The notes under the pieces were generated by a model that did not search any database, was not told where the DNA came from, and was given only the letters and a program-made list of their open reading frames with translations. A stretch of DNA of 64,000 nt, from NCBI GenBank assembly GCA_902826215.1, contig CADEDY010000020.1, forward strand, positions 1 to 64,000, read 5' to 3'. Shown one piece after another: positions 32,010-41,392 of this stretch. Within the stretch, counting starts at the first letter, position 1, and each line of letters opens with the position of its first letter. The translations under genes were made by a program, and so were the position numbers. This stretch comes from an uncultured Bacteroidota bacterium (GTDB taxonomy: Bacteria > Bacteroidota > Bacteroidia > Flavobacteriales_F > PHOS-HE28).

Positions 32010-32555
32010 TCACCCCGCCAACTCCAACTGCAACGTATCCGGTGCATGTTGCCCGCGCCGCAGTTGGTCCCAGTAGCGATGGTGAATGCGCCTTGCCAAT
32101 AAGAAGAGTTGCCGTGTGCTGATTCGTTCGGTATGCAACTGGATGGGCGCTCGTTCTTCGCGCACACGGCCTTGCTCATCAATGGTGTAGATGCCTGCAT
32201 AAGTTGGCAATGCCAAGGGGCACGGCGCGCGGTAGATCGCGCACGGCATCGCGAAAGAGAAGAAGTTCGGGCGCCGGATCAGCTTGTTGGGCCGGGACTT
32301 CGTGTTCCCTTCATCATCGAGGTCGGTGCCCTTCACCAACAAGCCTTGCCCGTGCTTCGGCTTCTTCATGTCGTTCTTCAGATCGGCACGCGAAGTCTTG
32401 ATCTCGATCTCGTGCACATGGCCCTGAGCCGAAACGGTGAGCAGGTCGCTCTCCCACGCATACAAGTACGCGTTCGGTGTGATCCATTCGTGGTGCAATT
32501 CCTGCGCACGGCAGCGCATGGTCCAAGCGATATCGGCAGCGGTAAGGGCAGGCAT
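32010..32555 (-). CDS. Possible PD-(D/E)XK nuclease-like protein
   Basis: 181 residues. A likely nuclease-like core is visible at TVSAQGHVHEIEIKTSRADLKNDMKK (near residue 45): the E-I-K pattern with an upstream acidic residue fits PD-(D/E)XK folds, and the SRADLKND...KH segment resembles small phage and mobile-element nuclease-like proteins. The rest is basic and soluble (RPNKLIRRPNFFSFAMP, a Cys pair CAIYRAPC near 106). Single gene, not linked to a methylase or other defence genes. Catalysis is unproven. Confidence 0.65.
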   Translation of the reverse strand: MPALTAADIAWTMRCRAQELHHEWITPNAYLYAWESDLLTVSAQGHVHEIEIKTSRADLKNDMKKPKHGQGLLVKGTDLDDEGNTKSRPNKLIRRPNFFSFAMPCAIYRAPCPLALPTYAGIYTIDEQGRVREERAPIQLHTERISTRQLFLLARRIHHRYWDQLRRGQHAPDTLQLELAG

Positions 32556-32682
32556 GGCAGGCGGGTGTGGGACCAGCTAAGGTAGGGGCCCAACATGCCT
32601 TTCTTACTTTTTCCAACATGAGCGATCGCCTGCGATCGGAACTTGATCCGAGTACCACCCACCAGCCAGATCCGGTGTTGTT

Positions 32683-34551
32683 CTAAGGCAACTGCTGCGT
32701 CACCGTATTCGTCGGGATCACGCCACCGATGGTGCTCAGGATCCGATCGCGGTCGTTCTCGGCACCGGTGTAGATCACCACACCATCCAAGTTGATGTCC
32801 GACAGGCTGTAGCCGGCCACCGTGTTGGTGGGTATCACGCCACCGATCGCGCCGAGCACCGCATCGCGGTCGTTGGCCTCACCGGTGTAGCGCACCGTGC
32901 CATCCATGATGGCGTTGCCGGGCCAGAGTGCACGAAGCGAACCGATGGGGCTACGCGCGTTGGTGCCCCATACGGGTGTGGCTGCGGCTGTGAGATCAAC
33001 GGTCGTTGTGGTGGCGGTGAGGGCGATGGCATTCGCCGTCATGCAGCCCAAATGGTTGCGGTGGCGCACCACCACGTAGTATGGACCAGCACCTACAGCG
33101 AAGGACAATCCCGCGGTCCCGTTGGCGGCTACCACCTCGCCATCGCGTTGCAATAACCCATGGCGCACGGCCACCACCATATCCGGTCGCGCGGCGGAAC
33201 GCAGTTCAACACGCACCCAATCGACGATGGCATTAGGGCCAGTGGTGTTGAGCACCGTACCACCAAGGGTCTCGTTGCCACCGGTGGCCACGCGTGGAAG
33301 TCCCATGGCGGTGTACGGCTCCACACTCGGGATCAGACCATCCGTGCGGAGGTCATCGCGCATGGTTCCTGCGAATTCATCGTATGGTCCGCCAAGGTAT
33401 ACGCGCGGCGAAACGCGCACTTGCACCGAGGTGTCGATCAGCCGCTGCACTGTGCCGTTGCTGGTGTTACAGAAATAGAGTTCGCCGTTCACATCCTCAC
33501 CGATGGAAGCCATCCCCACCGATCCCGTTCCGATCAGGTTGGAATTGGTCCATCCTCCAACGCCGTTGGAGGTAAGTGCTTGCACGCGGCCGTGACAGAA
33601 ATCGGTGTAGATGTACTTACCTTGGAAAGCGGGATATAGCGACCCGCGGTACACGCGCCCACCGATCACGGAACAGCCACCATCGCTCTGTGGCAAGGCT
33701 TGCACCGGAGCAACATAGGTGCCTTGCGCTGTACAGCCCGTGGTGTTGTAGGCTGCAGAACCTTCGTAACAACGCCATCCGAAATTGGGGCCGCTGTTGC
33801 TCCCTGCTGGCCAGAAGTTCACCTCCTCTTGCACATCCTGCCCAACGTCACCGATCCACAGATCGCCAGTGAGCTGGTCGAAACCGAAACGCCACGGGTT
33901 GCGCAAGCCTCTTGCCCAGATCTCGGGTAAGGCACCGGGCACTCCAACGAAGGGGTTATTGGCAGGCACGGTGTAGCCTGCACCATCCACGTTCAACCGC
34001 AGGATCTTGCCCAAGGGCTTGCTAAGGTCCTGTGCGCTGTTGGCAGGGTCGCCCACACCGCCACCGTCGCCGGGCGCGAGGTAGAGGAAACCGTCGGGAC
34101 CGAAGTCGAGATCGCCGCCGTTGTGGTTCTGGAAGGGCTTCGCCGTGCTCCACAACACGGTCTCTTGGTTGGCATACGCGACATCCGGATCGGGGCTCAC
34201 ACCGAAACGTGACAAGCGCACCGAACCGTTGCCGGTGCCCACCGTGTAGTACACATAGAAGCGGCCGTTGCTGGCGTACTGTGGATGAAAGGCCAAGCCG
34301 AGCAACCCTTGCTCACCAGCATCGGAGAGCACGCGGTCCGTGATGTCCAAGAAGGGTACGGGGTCCAATGTGCCATCGGGATGAAGGAGGCGGATGCGCC
34401 CCACGCGCTCCACGATGAACAAACGCGCATCACCCGCATGCACCACATCGGTCGGCGACGTGAGGCCGGTGACAACGGTCTCTAATTGAGGTTGCGCGTT
34501 GGTGCAGATCGATGCCGAGAGTAGAGCGGCCGAGAGGAATGCTGTACGCAT
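32683..34551 (-). CDS. PQQ-type sugar dehydrogenase with shared C-terminal module
   Basis: 622 residues with signal peptide MRTAFLSAALLSASICTNAQ. Residues 20-370 are a six-bladed GSDH/sorbosone-dehydrogenase propeller: VVTGLTSPTDVVHAGD, FIVERVGRIRLL, EQGLLGLAFHPQY, HNGGDLDFGPDGFLYL (HNGG, PQQ site) and WARGLRNPWRFGFD. Such soluble quinoproteins oxidise sugars in the periplasm or outside the cell. The last 250 residues repeat the module of the 26277 protein and end in two copies of (M)DGTVxYTGxxNDRDxxLxxIGGVIPTNT. That module probably serves export or surface attachment. Confidence 0.9.
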   Translation of the reverse strand: MRTAFLSAALLSASICTNAQPQLETVVTGLTSPTDVVHAGDARLFIVERVGRIRLLHPDGTLDPVPFLDITDRVLSDAGEQGLLGLAFHPQYASNGRFYVYYTVGTGNGSVRLSRFGVSPDPDVAYANQETVLWSTAKPFQNHNGGDLDFGPDGFLYLAPGDGGGVGDPANSAQDLSKPLGKILRLNVDGAGYTVPANNPFVGVPGALPEIWARGLRNPWRFGFDQLTGDLWIGDVGQDVQEEVNFWPAGSNSGPNFGWRCYEGSAAYNTTGCTAQGTYVAPVQALPQSDGGCSVIGGRVYRGSLYPAFQGKYIYTDFCHGRVQALTSNGVGGWTNSNLIGTGSVGMASIGEDVNGELYFCNTSNGTVQRLIDTSVQVRVSPRVYLGGPYDEFAGTMRDDLRTDGLIPSVEPYTAMGLPRVATGGNETLGGTVLNTTGPNAIVDWVRVELRSAARPDMVVAVRHGLLQRDGEVVAANGTAGLSFAVGAGPYYVVVRHRNHLGCMTANAIALTATTTTVDLTAAATPVWGTNARSPIGSLRALWPGNAIMDGTVRYTGEANDRDAVLGAIGGVIPTNTVAGYSLSDINLDGVVIYTGAENDRDRILSTIGGVIPTNTVTQQLP

Positions 34552-34749
34552 GGGGTGGGGTGTTGGTAGGAACGCAAAAGCAGATCACAAGCCGTGACAT
34601 CACCAATTTCCATGAAGGAGATGCGGGCCGCGTCGAAGCCCGAGTTTGGCCGGTCGGATCCTTTCGAAGGGTGCGCGAATGCCCATCGAAAGTGATGGAC
34701 TTCACCCCAGCTTGGGCAACATCCTACCCACTTAAGAACCTCTCGATCG

Positions 34750-34778
34750 ACCCCGTCGACTTCACGGTCGAAGGGTCG
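34750..34778. other. Stable hairpin with GTCGA/GGGTC arms
   Basis: GACCC and TCGAC on the left pair with GTCGA and GGGTC on the right around a short loop. It sits upstream of the DoxX-like gene. The element resembles the palindromes at 17475, 29732 and 47670. Confidence 0.4.
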
Positions 34779-34819
34779 TGACCAATGCGATCTTTTGGAA
34801 CGAAATACGAACTTGCGAC

Positions 34820-35386
34820 ATGTGGCAACAACGCCTTGGGAATGCCTTGAGCCTTGGCCTTGGTTTCCTCTTCATGGGTGGGGGCATTAGCAAGCTGTTC
34901 GCCGAGCACGCCTTTCCCGGCATCATGGGCCCGGTTTGGCTGGAGGATGAACTCACCCAGTATGGTCTGGGGATCTTTGCTGCTTTCGTCGGATACAGCG
35001 AGGCGGTCATCGGTTACCTGCTCTTCACCTTGTTGTTGCGCACGTTGGGCGCGGTGATGTTGGTACCCATGTTGGTCAACATCCTCATGGTCACCATCAG
35101 CTTGCATTGGCGGGGAACCCCGTATGTCGTTTCCGCTTTCTTGCTGATGAACGGCGCACTGTTGGTGCTCGACCGTGAGCGTTTCCTTCCGTTGTTCGGA
35201 AGAGCCGTGGGCGTCACGCGACCGGTGCATGTGCGGCACCTGCTTATCTGGGGTCTTGGCTTGTTGATGTTCCTTGTCAGCGCGCGAGCATCGTTCGTCT
35301 CTCCAGCGTTAGGTTACGCGCTGGCCGCGGTCGGGGTCAGCCTAGGCCTCATGGCCTATTACTTCCATCGGCGGGATCATCACTAG
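34820..35386 (+). CDS. Small integral membrane protein (DoxX-like)
   Basis: 188 residues from the ATG at 34820 (MWQQRLGNALSLGLGFLFMGGGISKLF); a GTG 14 codons upstream is possible. About six hydrophobic segments. The first helix with GxGxxKLF and the phenylalanine-rich loop FPGIMGPVW resemble DoxX/MauE-type proteins, which often work with thioredoxin-like or terminal oxidase partners. No such partner lies next to it. The call is based on overall layout, not on a decisive motif. Confidence 0.7.
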   Translation: MWQQRLGNALSLGLGFLFMGGGISKLFAEHAFPGIMGPVWLEDELTQYGLGIFAAFVGYSEAVIGYLLFTLLLRTLGAVMLVPMLVNILMVTISLHWRGTPYVVSAFLLMNGALLVLDRERFLPLFGRAVGVTRPVHVRHLLIWGLGLLMFLVSARASFVSPALGYALAAVGVSLGLMAYYFHRRDHH

Positions 35387-35553
35387 CGTGAGAGCATGGG
35401 TCGAACGCTGAGGTTCGTACCGCACTCCAAAGGCCATGCAGATATGGCCTTGGATCAGATCCCCGACCAAGATCCGTGCGCACCTTGCTGAGCGCTGTTC
35501 AATTGCCAATGCAGCGGATCAATTCGAGTGATCAGTCGGGCACATCGCACTTC

Positions 35554-37827
35554 TTACTGTCCGCAGTCCTCGTCCACCTGCCCGTCGCAATCGTTGTCCA
35601 AACCGTCGCAGATGTCTTCGGCACCTGGCAAGGACGTGGGGTCGTTGTCGTTGCAATCAGCGGAAGCCGGCACGCCATCGCCATCTTGGTCCACCACGCC
35701 CGTGCACGCGGCGAAGGCGGCGTGCGCACCGCTGCTGATGGCGCAAAGGTTGCAATCCATGCTGCCAGCGACAACGCCGTTGCTCAGCAGCCAAGGGATG
35801 CATTCGGCCGAGCAGCTGTTGAGCACCGTGTACGCACGCTCAACGGCGCATTGCAGGCAAGTGGGTGCGATGGGTGCGAAGGGTTGCATGTTCGCACGCA
35901 GGCAATCCCACGCGGCTTGGCCGGTAAGCCCTTGGCAATCGCTCACCGCGGTGCCCGTGGTGTTCCACAGCAGGTGGTAGTTATCGTCCAACCATTGGCG
36001 GTCCGAAGGTGAGCACGAAGAGCAACCAACGCCCGGCCCTGCGAGCGGGAATACAGCGGGGTCCTGATCGTCGCAATCGGTTCCGAGGAACACGAAGCCG
36101 ACCGGCTGTTCGCAGGCTTGCACGCTCACGGCCGGGTTCCCGAAACCATCGGCGTCCAGATCCTCGAACCAGGTGGTCGCGTTGTCCACGGTACCGTCGC
36201 AATCGTTGTCCGAGCCGTCGCCACAGATCTCCGCAGCGCCGGGGAAGACATCGCTGTTGGCATCGTCGCAATCGCCGTCGCACGTTGTGAAACCATCCAG
36301 ATCGTTGTCCGTGCAAGGGGCGCAAACGCCATCCTCGTCCACTTGTCCATCGCAGTCGTTGTCGAGCGCGTCGCAGGCCGTTTCCGTTGGCTCATAGACC
36401 GGGGAGCCGATGAAGTAGTCACTGGTGGCGCAGGTGAGCCAAGTGCCACCCACGCATAGGTCGGCAGTCTTCATCGCACCATTGCACACCCCGTTCTGGT
36501 TCTCACAGAATACCAGCACCAGACTAGGGTCGGCCGCATCGGTGAGGCCATCGCCATCGTTGTCAATACCGTCGCAGATCTCCGCAGCGCAACCCTCGTC
36601 CACAAAGCCGTTGCAATTGTTGTCGATGCCGTCCGCGCAGATCTCGGCCGCGTTCAGATGGACCCCGGGATCGTTGGGTCCACAATCGGAACCATCAGCC
36701 CAACCGTCGCCGTCGCTATCGGCGACCCCCATGCATTGCAGGAATGTCGCATCGCAGCCGGCCGCGTCGATGCAGGCTTGGCAGGCGGCACTTCCGCTGA
36801 TGCATTGCGCCAAGCAGTTCGCGGTGATGCAGTTGTAGCGGTCGGCGAGGCATTGCAGGCAATTGGCCCCCAAGGGCACAAGGCCGCTAACGGCCAATTG
36901 ATCCGCTAAGCAAGCACCGGCATCGGGTGTGTTGAAGCAGTTGAACCAAAGTCCGTCCGCCTGCTGGTAGAGGAAAGCTTGGTTCTGGTCCACCCAAGCC
37001 GCTTCCGCCGGCGAACAGAATTGGCTGCACCCTTGGCCGGGGAAGACGTTCACGTCAGCATCGTCGCAATCCGTTCCATCCGCCACGTGGCCGGGGGGCG
37101 CCGAACAGGCACTGATCGTAATTGCACTATCTCCATAACCGTCCGCATCGGTGTCCGGGTGCCATTCCACAAAGGCCCCAAGGTCGGTGTTGTTGTCCGG
37201 CACGCCGTCGCAATCATCGTCCACTCCGTTGCCGCAGAGTTCCACGGCACCGGGGTTGGTGCTCGCCACCGCATCATCGCAATCGACTTCGCCGCAACCG
37301 GGGCGATCGTAGAAACCATCGCTGTCCAGATCCAAGCACCCGCCGTTAGCCGCACTCATTCCGGGTTGGATCAGGTAGCACCCATTGCCGTAGTGTACTG
37401 TATCTCCCAACAGCGATACCGTTGGGCAGGCCATGCTACCCGCGTGCAGCGCGTAGGGCACGCTCAGCATCTGGCTGGTCCCGATGTCCGTGTAGCTGGT
37501 GCCGCCCGTGGCGTCCAGTTCCACTTGCAGAAAGTGTGCGGCGCTGCCCCAAGGCACACCGGCGAAGCTGCCTTGCACGGCGCTCCCTTGCCCCACCGAC
37601 AAGGTGAAAAGGCCAAGGGCATTGGTGCTTGTGGTGTGCACCTCCTGATAGGCCACAGGCCCATTGGCCGTGCCACTGTGCAGGGTAAACCGCACACCGA
37701 TGGCCTGGCCGGCCAAGGCATCGCCGCTGGCATTGCGCGCCACCGCTTGGTAGTTGAAAGCCTGTGGCACCTGGGCGGCGAGGGCGCCACAGAACAGGAC
37801 CACGGAGAACAAGAAAGGAATGCGCAT
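35554..37827 (-). CDS. Secreted MopE-like cysteine-repeat protein
   Basis: 757 residues from the ATG at 37827, where signal peptide MRIPFLFSVVLFCGALAAQ begins; the frame is open further upstream but non-coding in character. Residues 25-145 form an N-terminal domain common in Bacteroidota secreted proteins (QAFNYQAVARNASGDAL). The rest contains about ten CDGxDNDCDGxxDE/N repeats of the MopE/putative-metal-binding family (near residues 180-757), with additional Cys-rich segments. The last repeat ends the protein (CDGLDNDCDGQVDEDC). The repeats are thought to bind metal or calcium, and the protein is probably surface-exposed. Confidence 0.88.
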   Translation of the reverse strand: MRIPFLFSVVLFCGALAAQVPQAFNYQAVARNASGDALAGQAIGVRFTLHSGTANGPVAYQEVHTTSTNALGLFTLSVGQGSAVQGSFAGVPWGSAAHFLQVELDATGGTSYTDIGTSQMLSVPYALHAGSMACPTVSLLGDTVHYGNGCYLIQPGMSAANGGCLDLDSDGFYDRPGCGEVDCDDAVASTNPGAVELCGNGVDDDCDGVPDNNTDLGAFVEWHPDTDADGYGDSAITISACSAPPGHVADGTDCDDADVNVFPGQGCSQFCSPAEAAWVDQNQAFLYQQADGLWFNCFNTPDAGACLADQLAVSGLVPLGANCLQCLADRYNCITANCLAQCISGSAACQACIDAAGCDATFLQCMGVADSDGDGWADGSDCGPNDPGVHLNAAEICADGIDNNCNGFVDEGCAAEICDGIDNDGDGLTDAADPSLVLVFCENQNGVCNGAMKTADLCVGGTWLTCATSDYFIGSPVYEPTETACDALDNDCDGQVDEDGVCAPCTDNDLDGFTTCDGDCDDANSDVFPGAAEICGDGSDNDCDGTVDNATTWFEDLDADGFGNPAVSVQACEQPVGFVFLGTDCDDQDPAVFPLAGPGVGCSSCSPSDRQWLDDNYHLLWNTTGTAVSDCQGLTGQAAWDCLRANMQPFAPIAPTCLQCAVERAYTVLNSCSAECIPWLLSNGVVAGSMDCNLCAISSGAHAAFAACTGVVDQDGDGVPASADCNDNDPTSLPGAEDICDGLDNDCDGQVDEDCGQ

Positions 37828-38000
37828 GGCGGAAGGGGGGTAAATTACCGACCGCAAATTGGCGGGGCGCCGCTGGTAATGCAATAGAACCTTTGTTACA
37901 CTACGCGGATCGCGGGCAGCTGAACGAAGACCACGATCGGGCCGGTATTGATCACATCGAATCGGTGAAGTTGAAGGAGGCCATTGCCCTTTCAGTGTAG
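37828..38000. other. Upstream region of the MopE-like gene
   Basis: No start codon-linked gene seen. On the plus strand a short open stretch ending at the TAG at 37998-38000 encodes DHIESVKLKEAIALSV, possibly the remnant of another gene. The MopE-like promoter should be here. Confidence 0.4.
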
Positions 38001-38157
38001 CGTTTCTACAGCGTGTTGAGCTGATCGGTATCACCACCAAGCGCAGCTTCAACGTGGACAACTTGGACTCTGGCAAGAATTACTGGTTCGCTGTTACGGC
38101 CGTTGGCGCCGCCGGCACCACCAGCAAGTGCGAGCCCCTGTTGGCCCGCGCTGCCTG
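38001..38157 (+). pseudogene. Remnant of a fibronectin type III-like coding region
   Basis: The plus-strand frame ending at the TGA at 38155 reads GITTKRSFNVDNLDSGKNYW then FAVTAVGAAGTTSKCEP, the C-terminal strands of an FN3 domain (NLDSGKNYWFAVTAV). It has no start codon, and the frame breaks off near 38000. A larger secreted protein gene has apparently lost its 5' part. Confidence 0.6.
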
Positions 38158-38268
38158 AGCACGCCTTCGTCCGTATTTCTGATCACCGCCTTCTGTGCCG
38201 CCGCACGGGGGGCGGTGTCGTTTTGGGGAATGCCTGTCCGAATATCTTCGCTTGCTCAACCACCCCTC

Positions 38269-39474
38269 ATGTCGCACCGCTTGCTCGCTTACTTGGCCAC
38301 GTTCTATTTTCTTGCTTGCAGTAGCGCCCCGGCACCGGTGGATAGCGATGGCGACGGCGTGATCAGCGCCGAGGAGCAGGCCGCGGTGGCGGCGCAGCAA
38401 CCCACCAAGAAGTTCGTGGAGGGCAAGGACTACTTGGTGCTGCAGCGCTTGCGCGTGATGGACCCTACGGGTTTCGAGCGGCCGATGGAGGCGTATTCGA
38501 TCCTGATCCCCAAGAGTTGGAAGAGCCAAGGCGGTATCACGTGGCAAGTGGGCCATCCGTGCATGGTCGAAGCGATCCGTAACCGGGTAACGGCCAGCAG
38601 TGCCGACGGGCGTTACGCATTGGAGATCTACCCCGTGCAACAATGGGAGTGGTGGGACGATCAACTGATGTTGCAGACGATGGTGCAGCAGCAGCAGAAC
38701 CCGGTGTTCCGCCGTTGCCCCATTCAACAACCGATGGATGCCGCGCAATTCCTGCAAGGGCCCATGGCGCAGGAGATGGGTGCGCAAGTGGTGAAGGTGG
38801 AACCCAACGAAGAGGTGGGCGCAGTGCTACGCCAACAAGCGCAAGCGGCGAACCAACAGTTCCAACAAGCAGGCGTGAATTTGGAGCAACGCCCGAGCGC
38901 CGCGCTCGCCACCTTGCGCTTTCCCGATGGCAGCGGCGGCATCGCCTTGTGCAGCGTAAGCATGCAAGTGGCGTGGATGCCGAACTATGTGAGCGGTGGG
39001 CAATTCGCCAGCTATACCTGCCAAGCCGTGCAGAAGGTCGCGGTGAGATGTCCGGCGGGCGAAGAGGCCGAAGCACGCAAGTTGTTGAGTTCGGTGTTGG
39101 CCAGTCTTCGCATCAACCCAGAATGGGCGACGGGCATACAACGCATGATGAACAATGTGGCCGCCGTGGAGCGCACCGAGACCGCCAAGCGATCGGCGAT
39201 CCAGCGCGATGCACAGAACTACACTGCCGAACTGCAGAAACGCACGTGGGAAGAAGGCCAGGCGAGCCGCGATCGCATCTCCGAAGGATGGAGCCAGACC
39301 CTGCGCGGCGTGGAGACCTGGAGCGATCCCGGCGGCGGAAGCATTGAATTGAGCAGCGGCTACAACGAAGCGTGGGCGCGCCCCGATGGTTCGTACATCC
39401 TCAGCAACGATCCGCTCTTCGACCCGAACGTGGTGTTGCAGGAGAGCTGGAACAAGTTGGAGAAGGGGAGGTAA
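38269..39474 (+). CDS. Putative lipoprotein with EF-hand-like loop
   Basis: 401 residues from the ATG at 38269. The signal peptide ends in the lipobox YFLAC. Just after it, DSDGDGVISAEEQ is a perfect EF-hand-type calcium loop. The body is Gln/Ala-rich and helical (QAQAANQQFQQAGVNLEQ) with CSVSMQVAWMP and YTCQAVQKVAVRC. The remainder (RTWEEGQASRDRISEGWSQT) is soluble. I do not recognise a named family. The pattern fits an outer-membrane lipoprotein facing the periplasm. Confidence 0.78.
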   Translation: MSHRLLAYLATFYFLACSSAPAPVDSDGDGVISAEEQAAVAAQQPTKKFVEGKDYLVLQRLRVMDPTGFERPMEAYSILIPKSWKSQGGITWQVGHPCMVEAIRNRVTASSADGRYALEIYPVQQWEWWDDQLMLQTMVQQQQNPVFRRCPIQQPMDAAQFLQGPMAQEMGAQVVKVEPNEEVGAVLRQQAQAANQQFQQAGVNLEQRPSAALATLRFPDGSGGIALCSVSMQVAWMPNYVSGGQFASYTCQAVQKVAVRCPAGEEAEARKLLSSVLASLRINPEWATGIQRMMNNVAAVERTETAKRSAIQRDAQNYTAELQKRTWEEGQASRDRISEGWSQTLRGVETWSDPGGGSIELSSGYNEAWARPDGSYILSNDPLFDPNVVLQESWNKLEKGR

Positions 39475-39555
39475 AGGGTGTGAGGGTGGAAGAGTGAAAG
39501 GGTTTAGGAGTGAGAGAGTGAAAGGGTGAGAGAGTTAGAGGGTGGAGGAGTGAGG
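39475..39555 (+). repeat. Purine-rich low-complexity tract
   Basis: About 80 bases of irregular GAGTGAAAGGGT/GTGAGAGAG units on the plus strand, with almost no pyrimidines except T. It lies directly behind the lipoprotein stop. No function seen. Confidence 0.7.
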
Positions 39556-39693
39556 ACCGGCGCGCCTATTCTCACTCGTTCGTCGTTACGAGGTTCTTTC
39601 TGCAGACGACATGCGCGTGGATCTTCTTTATCGGCTCAGCACATCTAGCCTCATCACCACTTTGGCGATGCACGAGCTGGAGCGGCACGGCCA

Positions 39694-41277
39694 CTAGTGC
39701 ACCACGAATGCGAGTGCCGCATGCCCCGCCCACGACACTACGTACATGCCGGGTTCCAAATCCAGTGCAGTGCGGGTGCGTTGGAGCAGGATGCGCGCGT
39801 GCACCTGACCGTTGATACCGTGGATGGTCACGAGTGCATTCTTGGAAGCATCGGCATCGGGGACCACCAGCTCGCCGTGCTCCATGTCGAAACGCCAACC
39901 AGGCGGTGCGGCGATCGCGGTGCCGATGGCAACGGTCTGGTCCGATTCGTAGCAGCCGATGTCCACCACGCCGCCTTGCAGCCGAGGGGCACCTGCGAGG
40001 TCCAGATCGGCGCCGACAGGCACATCACCGTTGCTGCCCGCATTGATGCCCGGTGAGGAGGCATCGAGGCGATAGTCGTACACAGTACAATCGAAGTTGG
40101 CCGGCACTCCGGTGTACGGGTCGAGGAACACGGGGTCGGTGTCGAGGATGGAAGTGCCGCTGGGGTACCCCCCTTCGATGATCGAATTGGAAACCGCTGC
40201 CACGCTGTTCACTTGGCTGCCATCGTGAATGGTATTGCCATAGATGATGCAATTGGCCATTTGATGGTCGTTGTCCTCGAAGCGGACGATATCGTCCTGG
40301 ATGGTGTTGGCGTAGAGGTTGAAGTTGTGCGCAATAGTGCAATTGATCAAGCTGAAGAACTCGCCGGTGGTGGTCGAATTCACGTACAGCACATTGCCAC
40401 TGAAGTCGTTGACGGTGTTGCCGACGATGAGCGAATTGGACAGCACCGCCGAAACGAGATCACCCACGTGGATGATGCTGTTCGGAGAGCTGTTGTTGGT
40501 GAAGATGCACCGGTCGATGTCCAAGAGTTGGTACTGCAAGGAGTTGTAGAGGCAGGCTCCTTGGCGGGCCACATTGCTCTTGAAGATGCAGTCGCGCAGG
40601 ATCAAGGTGGCAGCGCCGCCATTGTTGTTGCCGTTGTAGATCGCACCGCCATTGCCACCGGACCCTGTGGAATTGCCGAAGAAGGTGCAGTTCTCGATCC
40701 GCAAGCGCACCGCCGCTAGGTAGATGGCTCCACCATAATTCGATGCGTAATTGTTGAAGAGCGAACAGTTCCGGAGCACGATCTCGCCGCTGAGGGAATT
40801 GGTGAGATTGAGGGCACCGCCATTGAAGCTACCGGTGCTTCGCCCGTTGATGATGCTGAAACCATCGACGACGATCGTGGTGGCGATGTTGTTGGCTGTG
40901 ATGATGTTATGCGTGTTGTCGCTGCCATCGCCCAACTGCCCGATGTCGCCGTTGAGCGTGGTGGGGTTCAGTGCGATGTCCCGTTGGCTCAGGTCGGTCT
41001 CCGTGCCGGCGAAACCACCGTAGAGGTTCACGCTGTTGCGCAACATGAATGAGACAGTACGGTCAGTGGATGTTGTGGTCTTGTATTGACCGGCGGCGAC
41101 CCAGATCTCATCGCCGGGGATCACGATGCTCAGGGCGGCTTGCACGTCGGTGAAGGCGTTCGCCCAGGTCAGGCCCGTGGCACTCCCGGTCGCCGATGCA
41201 TTCACGTGATAGCGGGTGGCCAGCATCGGGTTGCTCACCATCAGGCAAAGGACCACGAGGAAGTGTTGTGTGCGCAT
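39694..41277 (-). CDS. Secreted right-handed beta-helix protein
   Basis: 527 residues, signal peptide MRTQHFLVVLCLMVSNPMLA. The bulk (residues 60-380) is a parallel beta-helix with repeated short rungs of the polymorphic outer-membrane type, for example GGALNLTNSLSGEIVLRNC and NYGGAIYLAAVRLRIENCTF, with GGA-[IV]-Y repeats. It is followed by DYRLDASSPGINAGSNG, the choice-of-anchor Q-type end, and a short C-terminal domain that resembles a T9SS sorting domain. Such proteins adhere to or hydrolyse extracellular polymers. No catalytic residues can be picked out. Confidence 0.85.
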   Translation of the reverse strand: MRTQHFLVVLCLMVSNPMLATRYHVNASATGSATGLTWANAFTDVQAALSIVIPGDEIWVAAGQYKTTTSTDRTVSFMLRNSVNLYGGFAGTETDLSQRDIALNPTTLNGDIGQLGDGSDNTHNIITANNIATTIVVDGFSIINGRSTGSFNGGALNLTNSLSGEIVLRNCSLFNNYASNYGGAIYLAAVRLRIENCTFFGNSTGSGGNGGAIYNGNNNGGAATLILRDCIFKSNVARQGACLYNSLQYQLLDIDRCIFTNNSSPNSIIHVGDLVSAVLSNSLIVGNTVNDFSGNVLYVNSTTTGEFFSLINCTIAHNFNLYANTIQDDIVRFEDNDHQMANCIIYGNTIHDGSQVNSVAAVSNSIIEGGYPSGTSILDTDPVFLDPYTGVPANFDCTVYDYRLDASSPGINAGSNGDVPVGADLDLAGAPRLQGGVVDIGCYESDQTVAIGTAIAAPPGWRFDMEHGELVVPDADASKNALVTIHGINGQVHARILLQRTRTALDLEPGMYVVSWAGHAALAFVVH

Positions 41278-41323
41278 GGGTACGAATGTACAGGGGGGAG
41301 TGGATCAGGCTCACCTGCACGCA

Positions 41324-41392
41324 CGTCATTCCGGGCTTGACCCGGAATCTTGTAAGTGGGTGACGGGATTCCGGGTCGAGCCCAGAATGACG
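41324..41392. repeat. 26-bp inverted repeat with a 17-bp loop
   Basis: Arms 41324-41349 and 41367-41392 match at 24 of 26 positions (arm begins CGTCATTCCGGGCTTG). It lies between two minus-strand genes and could form a long hairpin, as mobile palindromic elements or terminators do. Confidence 0.8.

Noticed and set aside
39611-39697. 28-codon plus-strand frame next to the beta-helix gene
   Set aside because: It is too short to support and has no recognised homology; it may be a remnant.
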